Of a stretch of DNA of 64,000 nucleotides, positions 35,346 through 43,243 are shown in pieces. Each line of letters opens with the position of its first letter. Position 1 is the first letter of the stretch. Position numbers and translations under genes: made by a program. The notes beneath the pieces are model-generated. The model was not told where the DNA came from. It searched no databases and saw nothing but the letters and a program-made list of their open reading frames with translations. Origin of the DNA: Virgibacillus dokdonensis (GTDB lineage: Bacteria > Bacillota > Bacilli > Bacillales > Amphibacillaceae); the NCBI RefSeq assembly GCF_900166595.1, contig NZ_LT745763.1, positions 1-64,000 on the forward strand, written 5' to 3'.

Positions 35346-36068
35346 ATGGCAATGCTGCAAGTAAAAGATTTTGGCAAACGATTTACAATTCATCACTTGG
35401 GAAAAACGAGGCAAGCAGTGGAACATATTCATTTTTCACTGGAGCAGGGAGAATTTCTTGGGATTGTTGGTAAAAGTGGTAGTGGTAAGTCAACGATCTT
35501 AAAAAGCATATATCGTACTTACCGTCCTGATGAGGGAAGCATAATTTATGATTCGGCACGCTATGGGTTCATTGATTTAACGAATGCAACAGAGCGAGAA
35601 ATTCTTTACTTACGTAAGCATGAAATCGGCTATGTGTCGCAATTTTTAAATGTAATGCCACGGACAACATCAAGGGAGCTTGTGGAGAAAGCACTGTTGG
35701 AAATGGGAGCAACAGAACAGGCAGCTAAAATAGAAGCAGAAAAGGCGTTAACGCATTTTGAGCTAGATCCCAAACTTTGGGACCATTATCCAAATACATT
35801 TTCTGGTGGAGAAAAGCTGCGGCTGAATATTGCCATGGCAACCGTGAAGAAGCCTCGCTTGTTATTACTTGATGAGCCAACAGCCAGTTTGGATCAGCAA
35901 TCGAAAATAAAAGTACGTGAAATCATTGAAAAATTGAAAGCAAGTGGAACGACGTTAGTTGGTATTTTTCACGACATCGAATTTATGGATGGCTTATGTG
36001 ATCATGTGTTTGATATGCAATTCAGTCAAGATAAATCTGTGAAAGAAGGCGTTATTCATGAAAGCTGA
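35346..36068 (+). CDS. phnL: C-P lyase ABC-type ATPase PhnL
   Basis: A 240-residue ABC protein with Walker A GKSGSGKST, signature TFSGGEKLRLNIAMA, Walker B LLLLDEPTASLD and switch histidine IFHDIEF. PhnL works with PhnGHI in the first step. The frame opens at a TTG at 35340, but ATG 35346 is nine bases from AGGAGG. Its end overlaps the PHP gene by 11 bp. Confidence 0.94.
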   Translation: MAMLQVKDFGKRFTIHHLGKTRQAVEHIHFSLEQGEFLGIVGKSGSGKSTILKSIYRTYRPDEGSIIYDSARYGFIDLTNATEREILYLRKHEIGYVSQFLNVMPRTTSRELVEKALLEMGATEQAAKIEAEKALTHFELDPKLWDHYPNTFSGGEKLRLNIAMATVKKPRLLLLDEPTASLDQQSKIKVREIIEKLKASGTTLVGIFHDIEFMDGLCDHVFDMQFSQDKSVKEGVIHES

Positions 36069-36873
36069 CCTGCATGTGCATAGCACGTATTCCGATGGCT
36101 CGGATCACGTAGAAAGGGTGTTGGAGCAGGCAGCGAAAAATGGCGTTTCGCAAATGAGCTTTGTGGATCACGATAGCATCGATGGTTTAAACGAAAAACA
36201 AGCTTTAGGGAATACATATGGCATTGAAGTCATTCCCGGAATTGAAATCTCAGCCTATGATTTTAAACGAGATCGTAAAGTGCATATCCTTGGCTATGAT
36301 TTTTACCAAGATGCCAAGAACATGGAAGCACTCTGTAAAACGGTGCGCAATAGAAGGCAGGCGCATACACTTTGGCAAATCGAGCAGATAAATCAACAGG
36401 CATATCAAATTGACCCGCAAACCGTGATCAAAATAGCACGACCGAGTAGAACGATTTACAAGCAGCATGTGATGCAGCAAATCACATCAGCCGCTTATGA
36501 ATCTGAGCCTTATCAAGCGTTATACCGCAAACTTTTTAAAGGGGAAGGTCCAGCATCTGGTGATATCGAATATGTAGACGCGTTTCTTGCTGTAGAAGCA
36601 ATTGTAGCTGACGGTGGTATCGCTGTTGTTGCCCATCCTGGGCAACTCGATTCTTATGAGCTTATCCCCGAACTTGTCGAGGTTGGCTTGGGCGGTATTG
36701 AACGCAATCATCCTGATCACACAGCAGAAGACCACCAACGCATTGAACATTTAGCGCACACATATGATTTGATCATGACTGGCGGGACGGACTATCATGG
36801 TAGTTTTGGCATGCCGATAGAGGTAGGGGAAATTACAAGTCCTTCTTTTCTGAGTCGTACGTTAATAGATTGA
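36058..36873 (+). CDS. phnPP: PHP-domain phosphoribosyl cyclic phosphodiesterase (PhnPP type)
   Basis: A 271-residue PHP-superfamily phosphoesterase. Metal-binding residues are visible in ADLHVHSTYSDGSD (residues 3-16), FVDHDSIDG, GIEISA, VVAHPG and TGGTDYHG. A PHP enzyme in a C-P lyase locus of Eggerthella (PhnPP) hydrolyses 5-phosphoribosyl 1,2-cyclic phosphate to ribose-5-phosphate and phosphate. Overlap with phnL and absence of PhnP and PhnN here make that role likely. The last step is thus done by a non-homologous replacement of PhnP. Specificity is inferred from context. Confidence 0.82.
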   Translation: MKADLHVHSTYSDGSDHVERVLEQAAKNGVSQMSFVDHDSIDGLNEKQALGNTYGIEVIPGIEISAYDFKRDRKVHILGYDFYQDAKNMEALCKTVRNRRQAHTLWQIEQINQQAYQIDPQTVIKIARPSRTIYKQHVMQQITSAAYESEPYQALYRKLFKGEGPASGDIEYVDAFLAVEAIVADGGIAVVAHPGQLDSYELIPELVEVGLGGIERNHPDHTAEDHQRIEHLAHTYDLIMTGGTDYHGSFGMPIEVGEITSPSFLSRTLID

Positions 36874-36980
36874 CTTTCTTCAAAAAGAGCAAGAAATGAC
36901 CCATATGTTTGGTGGTTTGTTTTAAACGAAAAAGAAAAGCTGGCTTATCGCTGAGACTTTATGACGAGGCAGTCGTTTAT

Positions 36981-37135
36981 CCCGATATAAGCTGCTGTAA
37001 GCCTTCCATTTCAAGAATTGGAGATGTGAGCGCTGAACAAGTCTAAGTGGGAGTAACAGGGCCTAAATTATTAATTCATTCAGAGGCTTTTAGGTCATAC
37101 CCTTGCTTTGCTAGCCAAACAATGGGGGAAAAGGA
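36981..37135 (+). repeat. Dispersed repeat B, copy 2 (uninterrupted)
   Basis: From CCCGATATAAGCTGCTGTAAG through CTGAACAAGTCTAAGTGGG to TTTAGGTCATACCCTTG and AAACAATGGGGG. It matches B copy 3 (56321-56424 plus 56629-56700), which carries repeat A inside. Lies in the 490-bp gap between phnPP and phnD. Confidence 0.8.
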
Positions 37136-37170
37136 AGTCTCGCTGATTGATATTTTACTTTATCTTATAA

Positions 37171-37216
37171 TGTAAATAATATTAATTTATTAAATTTTAT
37201 GTAAATATATTGTAAA
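37171..37216 (-). promoter_or_regulatory. TGTAAA repeats upstream of phnD (weak PhoP-box candidate)
   Basis: TGTAAA (reverse of TTTACA) occurs at 37171, 37200 and 37211; the last two are 11 bp apart and ATTAAA lies one more period upstream (37189). The orientation is opposite to phnD transcription, which is unusual for PhoP activation. The region is very AT-rich, so chance is possible. Confidence 0.3.
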
Positions 37217-37363
37217 TATAAACTCTATTCAGTCAAGTTATGTTTTAATAGTAGAGGAAAAGAAGGCAAGCTACCCATTAGGGAGGGAATATTCACTTAT
37301 TCGTGCATACGAAATCGAAAAATTGCTTTATCAACTAATCTATGAATAAGAAGGAGCGTTAAC

Positions 37364-38407
37364 ATGAAAAAGACGTTAACTAGATTTGGTGTTTTGCTTT
37401 TATTAGCTATATTTGCTGTTGGTTGTTCGGAAGGAAACGCTAGTACGGAAGAGGGAAAAGCAGAAGTAGATAATGTGATTGATGTTGTATGGTATCCAAA
37501 TGAGTCAGGAGAAGATTTGAAATCCTCTCGTGATGAAATTGGCAAAGTAATTGCTGATGCTACTGGAAAAGAAGTAGAGCACCACTTAACAACAGATTAT
37601 GCGATTGCAATTGAGACGTTAGTGAATAATAACGCGGATGTAGCATTCATGGGTGCACAAGGTTATATTGAAGCGAATGAAAATAACGATGCAGTGCAGC
37701 CTATCGTCGTTCCAACTGGTCCTTCTGGTACGTTAGACGATGCTGTTTACCATAGCTGGTTAGCTGTTAATGTGGATGATCAAGAAAATTATAAACAAGA
37801 TGGTGAATATTCTCTAGATACAATAGCAGATAAGAAATTTTCTTTCGTTTCTAACAGCTCCACTTCTGGTTTTAAAGTACCATCAGCTGGGATTCTTTCC
37901 CACTTCACAGAGCAAGAGGAGTACAAAGATTTAACCGAAGAAGATTTAATGGAAGGTGGCCCTCTATTCTCACAAGTACTGTTTGGTAACTCCCACCAAG
38001 GTTCGGCAGTCAATTTATTAGATGGGAATGCCGATGTAGCAGCGTTTTGTGATACATGTGTAGAAAACTATGTAGAAGTAGCTGAAGGAGAAGAAAATGA
38101 AGTCGGCTCTATTTATAAAGTGAAAGACGACGCAGAACAACCTTTTAATAAAGTAGTAGGAAAAGAATTTACGTTAATGAGTGTAACACCAGTGCTTAAT
38201 GCGCCATTTGCCGCAAATATGGATACATTAGGTGAAGAAGATTTTAAAAAGCTTCAAGAAGCATTGACCTCCGATGAAGTTGCGAGTAATGAAGGTATTT
38301 TTGTTCCAGAAGACGCTGAGCAATCGGCATTATTCTTTAAAACAGATAAAGAACGCTTTGCACCAGCAGAAGATGATTGGTTTGACCCTATTCGTGAACT
38401 TCAATAA
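37364..38407 (+). CDS. phnD: Phosphonate ABC transporter substrate-binding lipoprotein PhnD
   Basis: A 347-residue lipoprotein: lipobox FAVGCSE with lipid-anchored cysteine near residue 21, then the phosphate/phosphonate-binding fold (VVWYPNESGEDLKSSRDEIGKVI, NNNADVAFMGAQGYI, SFVSNSSTSGFKVPSAGIL, NADVAAFCDTCVENY). It delivers phosphonate or its analogues to PhnE1-PhnE2. A GGAG site precedes the ATG. A strong hairpin separates it from phnC, suggesting more PhnD than transporter is made. Confidence 0.93.
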   Translation: MKKTLTRFGVLLLLAIFAVGCSEGNASTEEGKAEVDNVIDVVWYPNESGEDLKSSRDEIGKVIADATGKEVEHHLTTDYAIAIETLVNNNADVAFMGAQGYIEANENNDAVQPIVVPTGPSGTLDDAVYHSWLAVNVDDQENYKQDGEYSLDTIADKKFSFVSNSSTSGFKVPSAGILSHFTEQEEYKDLTEEDLMEGGPLFSQVLFGNSHQGSAVNLLDGNADVAAFCDTCVENYVEVAEGEENEVGSIYKVKDDAEQPFNKVVGKEFTLMSVTPVLNAPFAANMDTLGEEDFKKLQEALTSDEVASNEGIFVPEDAEQSALFFKTDKERFAPAEDDWFDPIRELQ

Positions 38408-38421
38408 GCAAGTCTTTAATC

Positions 38422-38453
38422 AAGTGGGGGGGGGTTATGCTTATCCCCCACTG
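38422..38453 (+). terminator. Hairpin between phnD and phnC (attenuator-like)
   Basis: AGTGGGGG (38423-38430) pairs with CCCCCACT (38445-38452) 15 bp after the phnD stop. No T-run follows. It may partially terminate or stabilise the phnD message. Confidence 0.55.
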
Positions 38454-38584
38454 ATTGTTAGTATACCAAGGGCATAACTTAACAACCTCTTACAAAAAAA
38501 GAGGATGTAGATGCTGTTGCCTCACTTATACGCATCTTTACACAATAGGAATGTTGAAAATTTTAGGGTCGTATAAGAGCATAA

Positions 38585-38635
38585 TTTCGGTCTAAGACGT
38601 GACGATAAGCCAAGTTTTTCTAAACATGTTTAGCA
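38585..38635 (+). repeat. Dispersed 'C' element with hairpin
   Basis: CTAAGACGTGACGATAAGCC followed by AAGTTTTTCTAAACATG. The hairpin with T-run matches those at 45301-45330 and, inverted, 47239-47265. Located between phnD and phnC. Confidence 0.55.
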
Positions 38636-38684
38636 AAAAGAAGCGGAGGGATTCTCTGCTCACATTATAGGAGGGAGCCTATTC

Positions 38685-39449
38685 ATGGCACTTTTACAAA
38701 TTGCAAGACTAAGTAAGTCGTACGATAACGAGACGAAGGTATTAAAAGATATTTCTTTTACCGTAAAAGCTGGAGAATTTGTTTCTATTATCGGTCCATC
38801 TGGTGCAGGGAAATCTACTTTATTACGTTGTGTGAATCAAATGGTACCTATTAGTAGCGGGGAAGTGATCTTTGATAATGCTCCTGTGACACAATTGAAC
38901 AAACGTGCACTACGCCAATTGCGTACAAACATTGGAATGGTGTTTCAACATTATAATTTAGTTCCACGTTTAACAGTAATTGAAAATGTGCTGCATGGAC
39001 GCTTAGGCTATAAGACGACTTTGCAAGGCATAATGAGCCGTTTTACAGAAAAAGAAAAAGAGCAAGCTTTTTATCTGCTTCGCAAGCTTGGCATTGAAGA
39101 ACATGCGTATAAGCGTTGTGATCAGTTAAGTGGAGGACAGCAGCAACGAGTTGGCATTGCCCGTGCATTGATTCAAGGTCCGAAACTTGTCCTTTGTGAT
39201 GAGCCGATTGCGTCACTTGATCCAAACTCTTCTAAAATTATTATGGATCATTTAAAGTCCATTACTTCCGAGCTAGGCATCACTTGTCTTGTCAATTTGC
39301 ATCAAGTGGAAGTCGCACAACAATATTCAGATCGCATTATCGGTCTAAATCAGGGAGAAGTTGTATTTGATGGAACCAATTATCAGCTGACCGAGGAGAA
39401 AACGAATCGTATTTATGGAACGGAAATGCGAGAATTAATAACAGTGTGA
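38685..39449 (+). CDS. phnC: Phosphonate ABC transporter ATPase PhnC
   Basis: A 254-residue ABC ATPase with Walker A GPSGAGKST, Q-loop GMVFQHYNLVPRLTVIENVLHGRLG (the latter typical of PhnC), signature LSGGQQQRVGIARAL, Walker B LVLCDEPIASLD and NLHQVEVA. It powers phosphonate import. GGAGGGAGCC precedes the ATG. Tightly followed by two permease genes. Confidence 0.94.
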   Translation: MALLQIARLSKSYDNETKVLKDISFTVKAGEFVSIIGPSGAGKSTLLRCVNQMVPISSGEVIFDNAPVTQLNKRALRQLRTNIGMVFQHYNLVPRLTVIENVLHGRLGYKTTLQGIMSRFTEKEKEQAFYLLRKLGIEEHAYKRCDQLSGGQQQRVGIARALIQGPKLVLCDEPIASLDPNSSKIIMDHLKSITSELGITCLVNLHQVEVAQQYSDRIIGLNQGEVVFDGTNYQLTEEKTNRIYGTEMRELITV

Positions 39450-39461
39450 GGGGAAATGGTC

Positions 39462-40247
39462 GTGAGTGAAAAGGTAATGCAAAAACGAAAATGGCAAATG
39501 ACGATAGCATTAATCATTATTATTGCCATTACGTATTTATCTGCAGCAATAACGAAATTTAATTTCATAGATGGGTTAGTAGCTTTTCCAGAAGCAATTG
39601 GTTGGATGTTTTCGAATCTACTTATAACGCAAGAATCGTTAGAGAAGCTACCGACTGTTTTAGATAAGCTTGTGGAGACCATTTTCATGTCAATTGCAGC
39701 AACGACAACGGCTGCAGTTGTTTCCATTTTCCTTGGTATTATGGGATCAAAAACAACGAGCATCAATGGCTTTTTAAGTACATTTGCCCGGTTTATTGCT
39801 TCCGTATCACGTAATATACCTGTTGTTGCTTGGGCGCTTATTTTATTACTTTCCTTTGGTCAAAATTCATTAACGGGGTATTTAGCGTTATTTGTAGGAA
39901 CAGTTGGCTTTTTAACGAGAGCTTTTATTGAGTCCATTGATGAAGCAAGTCATAGTGCGGTGGAGGCTTTAACAGCTACAGGTGCCACTTATTTTCATAT
40001 TGTAAATAAAGCCGTCATCCCACAAAGCTTACCGCAAATGATCAGTTGGATATTATTTATGATTGAAACGAATATTCGTAGTGCCACCTTAGTAGGTATT
40101 TTAACAGGGACAGGTATTGGCTATACATTTGATATGTATTATAAATCGATGAATTACAATGTCGTTGCTCTCGTTACCTTTAGCATTGTAATCGCCGTAA
40201 TTATCATTGAGTTGATGTCAAACTATATACGGAAGGTGATTATGTAA
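39462..40247 (+). CDS. phnE: Phosphonate ABC transporter permease PhnE (first copy)
   Basis: A membrane permease of about 261 residues with six predicted segments and the EAA-type loop EALTATGATYFHIVNKAVIPQSLPQ near residue 170. An ATG at 39456 is in frame but only 2 bases from GAGGGG; GTG 39462 has better spacing. Its stop overlaps the next permease start (TAATG). Paired PhnE subunits replace the homodimer of E. coli. Confidence 0.92.
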   Translation: MSEKVMQKRKWQMTIALIIIIAITYLSAAITKFNFIDGLVAFPEAIGWMFSNLLITQESLEKLPTVLDKLVETIFMSIAATTTAAVVSIFLGIMGSKTTSINGFLSTFARFIASVSRNIPVVAWALILLLSFGQNSLTGYLALFVGTVGFLTRAFIESIDEASHSAVEALTATGATYFHIVNKAVIPQSLPQMISWILFMIETNIRSATLVGILTGTGIGYTFDMYYKSMNYNVVALVTFSIVIAVIIIELMSNYIRKVIM

Positions 40248-41104
40248 TGGAAACAGTAGCGAACCCTACGTATATGAAGCGAAAGAGAAATGGACGTATT
40301 TCTATTAAAGCTGGAAGTAAATCGGAACGCGTTATCCGTCTGACAATGATGTTGCTTTTTGTTTTAACCGTTACTGCATTTCTGCTTTTTGATTACACAG
40401 GGTTGGAGTTATGGACCGCCATTGTAGAAACGGGACAAAACTTAAAAGTGATGTTTTTTGAACCAGCGCTAAATCATTTTACTTGGGCAGAAGCGCTTTA
40501 TCAAGTTGGGGTTACCCTTGGTCTTGCTGTTTTGTCTACGATTATTGGTGCTGTTATTGCGTTCTTTTTAGCGCTTATGGCTGCAACTAATTTATCGAAG
40601 GAATGGGTGACGAAGGTTGTTCGTGTTATTGTCGCCTTTATTCGAGCGGTTCCAACTGTATTATGGGTACTTATTTTCGCCATTGCTGCTGGACTCGGAA
40701 GTGAAGCTGCCGTTTTAGGAATGTTGTTTCATTCCATTGCGTATCTTGTAAAAGCTTTTTCAGAGGCGTTTGAAGAAGTGGATAAAGGTATTTTAGAAGC
40801 ATTAAGAGCGACAGGTTCAAGCTGGTGGCATGTTGTAATACACGGCATTATGCCTTCCACGTTTACATATATATTATCTTGGACTTTCCTCCGCTTTGAA
40901 ATCAATTTTGCTGTCGCAGTTGCTATGGGAGCTGCTGCCGGAGCTGGCGGTATCGGCTTTGAATTATTTATGGCTTCAGGATTCTATTTTGATCTTAGCG
41001 AAGTTGGATTTATTACATACGCTATCCTGATCATTGCGATTATTTTAGAAGTGTTTTCCACCCAATTAAAAAATCGCTATTTCCCATCTAGCGTAAGGAA
41101 GTAA
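40247..41104 (+). CDS. phnE: Phosphonate ABC transporter permease PhnE (second copy)
   Basis: A 285-residue permease with six membrane segments and EALRATGSSWWHVVIHGIMPSTF as its EAA loop. It overlaps the first permease by one base, so the two are co-translated and likely form a heterodimer with PhnC. The operon ends in a strong terminator ten bases downstream. Confidence 0.92.
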   Translation: METVANPTYMKRKRNGRISIKAGSKSERVIRLTMMLLFVLTVTAFLLFDYTGLELWTAIVETGQNLKVMFFEPALNHFTWAEALYQVGVTLGLAVLSTIIGAVIAFFLALMAATNLSKEWVTKVVRVIVAFIRAVPTVLWVLIFAIAAGLGSEAAVLGMLFHSIAYLVKAFSEAFEEVDKGILEALRATGSSWWHVVIHGIMPSTFTYILSWTFLRFEINFAVAVAMGAAAGAGGIGFELFMASGFYFDLSEVGFITYAILIIAIILEVFSTQLKNRYFPSSVRK

Positions 41105-41113
41105 CTATTTTTT

Positions 41114-41140
41114 ACCGACGGAGGCCTTCCGTCGGTTTTT
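41114..41140 (+). terminator. Terminator of the phnDCEE operon
   Basis: ACCGACGGA (41114-41122) and TCCGTCGGT (41128-41136) form a perfect 9-bp stem followed by TTTT. Confidence 0.9.
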
Positions 41141-41157
41141 ACTTGTCTAGGAAATTA

Positions 41158-42705
41158 CACTAGCGTTGCATAAAAAGTAATGCTTCAAGTCAAGCGTTAA
41201 TTTTCCATTTGAGACATATGTAACAGAATTTTCTGATATATGTTATTTGTACACAATGAAAAAAAGACAACAGGCATGAGAGGTAGCCCTTCATCCATTT
41301 TTTGAATAGTATATACTTTTAAACGAATGGATCGTATGTTAAATCATCTAAGTGTAACACGTCTCCTGTCTCCTATTGTGCTAGGGTCTCTGCAAAAATT
41401 CGCTCATTGTCCCACCTTCGTCGTCCACTGGACTCTCGCTCTGGTTCTTTACGTACTTTCAAAATAAAGGTTGCCATGGATTGATCGTAACCATCCTTTA
41501 TCCAACGCAACATTTCCAGCAAGGTTCCTTTGAAACCTATTTTATTTTTCATTAGGATGATCAGGCAAAAGGTAATCATTGCAAGATAGACTTGATTATA
41601 AACGGCATTTTCACTCTTACCATATAATGTTGTAATGACCAAGTGTTGCTTGATCCATTTGAAAAACAACTCTATTTTCCAGCGGTTTCGGTAGATATAG
41701 CTGATTTCTTGCGCACTGCGCTTGGCGTCGTTACACACAATCCGAATAGGCTTGCCATTACTATCTGTTGTCTCTATCAATTGTAATGGATGTTTCATGT
41801 TTCCGATTGTCACCATGGCATGGCGTGTGATGGGAGAAGATGGATCCACGAGTAACTCTTCCACGACGTGTACCACTGTATTGGCTTTGATACGCGTTGC
41901 AAATTTTATTCCTTTTTCCGAATAGGCATCGAACTTCGCAAAGTTGAAGTACCCGCGATCGAATACATGAAGCACATCTAACTGATAAACAATTAATTCA
42001 TCCAGCTGTGTCTCATCCGCTGGTCGGGCTGGCGTTAGAATCATCTTATCTAGCGAGAGCGTATCATTGCACAACCTAATTGAAGTGTGCATTTTAATCC
42101 CGGCTTTTGTTTCTCGAAAATCAGCCCATTCATAGCCACTAAGACACATGGAAATAGTCGATGAATCAATCAAATGCAGCTGAAGCAATGCCTTTCCTGC
42201 TTTCACAGGTCCTAGTGTATACTGTACCTTTTGAATGAGATGACGAAGAATAGCTTCTGGTATTTCATGTGGGATTTGTCTATTCTTACGCGAGAGTTGT
42301 GACTTACTGATACTGTCTATACCTACTAATCGCTGCACCGTTTTTTTGCGTGAAACAGACTGACTGATTACTGCAAGATTTTCTGATTTTTTAAGTTGTG
42401 CGTAAATAAATAAGCGAATATAGGCAATGGTATCTAGCTTTTTCACATACTTGTCTACCCCTTCTATATCAATCATTTTTTGAATAACTTTTGTATCTAA
42501 TGGATGAATGTATTCCTTGAATACCATTTTTATGGTATGATTGTCCATGAAAGACTCCTTATAATTTGGGATTTGGACAGGACTACCATACCCTAATTAT
42601 AAGGTTTTTTTATGCGTTTTTGTATTGATAATTCCTATTATTCTTAGTATTGACACGAGTTGTTTTTTCTTGACTACTTTATAAAAAGTTTATGCAACGC
42701 TAGTG
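41158..42705 (-). mobile_element. Complete IS4-family insertion sequence, 1548 bp
   Basis: The left end CACTAGCGTTGCATAAA (41158-41174) and the exact inverted right end (42689-42705) are 17-bp perfect terminal repeats. The 9-bp sequence AGGAAATTA is duplicated on both sides (41149-41157 and 42706-42714). The single transposase gene is intact. The target is a copy of dispersed repeat A, which continues at 42706. Perfect ends and duplication point to recent insertion. Confidence 0.95.
41373..42548 (-). CDS. IS4-family DDE transposase
   Basis: A 391-residue transposase. N-terminal DUF4372-like part (YIHPLDTKVIQKMIDIEG), then catalytic acidic residues in HLIDSSTISMCL (first D), VLHVFDRGYFNF (second D) and the YREK motif YRNRWKIELFFKWIKQHL (E, near residue 290). 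The gene is full-length, oriented leftward, and entirely within the 17-bp inverted ends, so the element is probably active. Confidence 0.95.
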   Translation of the reverse strand: MDNHTIKMVFKEYIHPLDTKVIQKMIDIEGVDKYVKKLDTIAYIRLFIYAQLKKSENLAVISQSVSRKKTVQRLVGIDSISKSQLSRKNRQIPHEIPEAILRHLIQKVQYTLGPVKAGKALLQLHLIDSSTISMCLSGYEWADFRETKAGIKMHTSIRLCNDTLSLDKMILTPARPADETQLDELIVYQLDVLHVFDRGYFNFAKFDAYSEKGIKFATRIKANTVVHVVEELLVDPSSPITRHAMVTIGNMKHPLQLIETTDSNGKPIRIVCNDAKRSAQEISYIYRNRWKIELFFKWIKQHLVITTLYGKSENAVYNQVYLAMITFCLIILMKNKIGFKGTLLEMLRWIKDGYDQSMATFILKVRKEPERESSGRRRWDNERIFAETLAQ

Positions 42706-42915
42706 AGGAAATTATAAAATTTTGCAGCTGTGGATAAACTTACTAAGTTATTTATCCACGTCCGGCTCCAGCGCCCAGCAACTAGGCGACTTCACGAATC
42801 GCCCTACGATAAGTCATCATTGATTCGTGCAACACCGCCTCACCATAATTCCTAAAACTTTAGTTGCTTCGTTCCACTCGCTACGTTGCTAACCGGGCGC
42901 TTGCGCCTTTGTTCT
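42706..42915 (+). repeat. Dispersed repeat A, copy 3 (split by the IS)
   Basis: The repeat's first bases GTCTAGGAAATTA are at 41145-41157, and it resumes at 42706 with AGGAAATTATAAAATTTTGC, core GTCCGGCTCCAGCGCCCAGC and end GCGCTTGCGCCTTTGTTCT. Removing the IS and one target copy restores a continuous repeat positioned directly behind the phnE terminator. Confidence 0.88.
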
Positions 42916-43243
42916 GCAGGCATAAGCACATTCTCTAGGGTGGCGAATCGAGTCACGAAGGCAGTAACTGTTTACTCCTTGGACTGGATAATAAGGCTGA
43001 CTTTTTACACTATAAGAAAGTATAACGTTTTTAGTGTTTATAGCATCCACAAGAATTGGCGACAAGAAACCGATGAAACACAAGCTGGGCGGTTCTTCTA
43101 AAACAGGCAAAGAAGGGGGCGTACGATTACACAGCATGAGCTAATTTACGCTTCCTGTCATCCGATGCAATTTAATAGGCAAGGAATCATAAAGTATTTG
43201 CCTGCATAGGCTATAGTAATTGAGCACTGGATGGAGGAATGAC

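Noticed and set aside
42886-43101. 71-codon frame across repeat A copy 3
   Set aside because: Lies in repeat sequence and has no ribosome-binding site.
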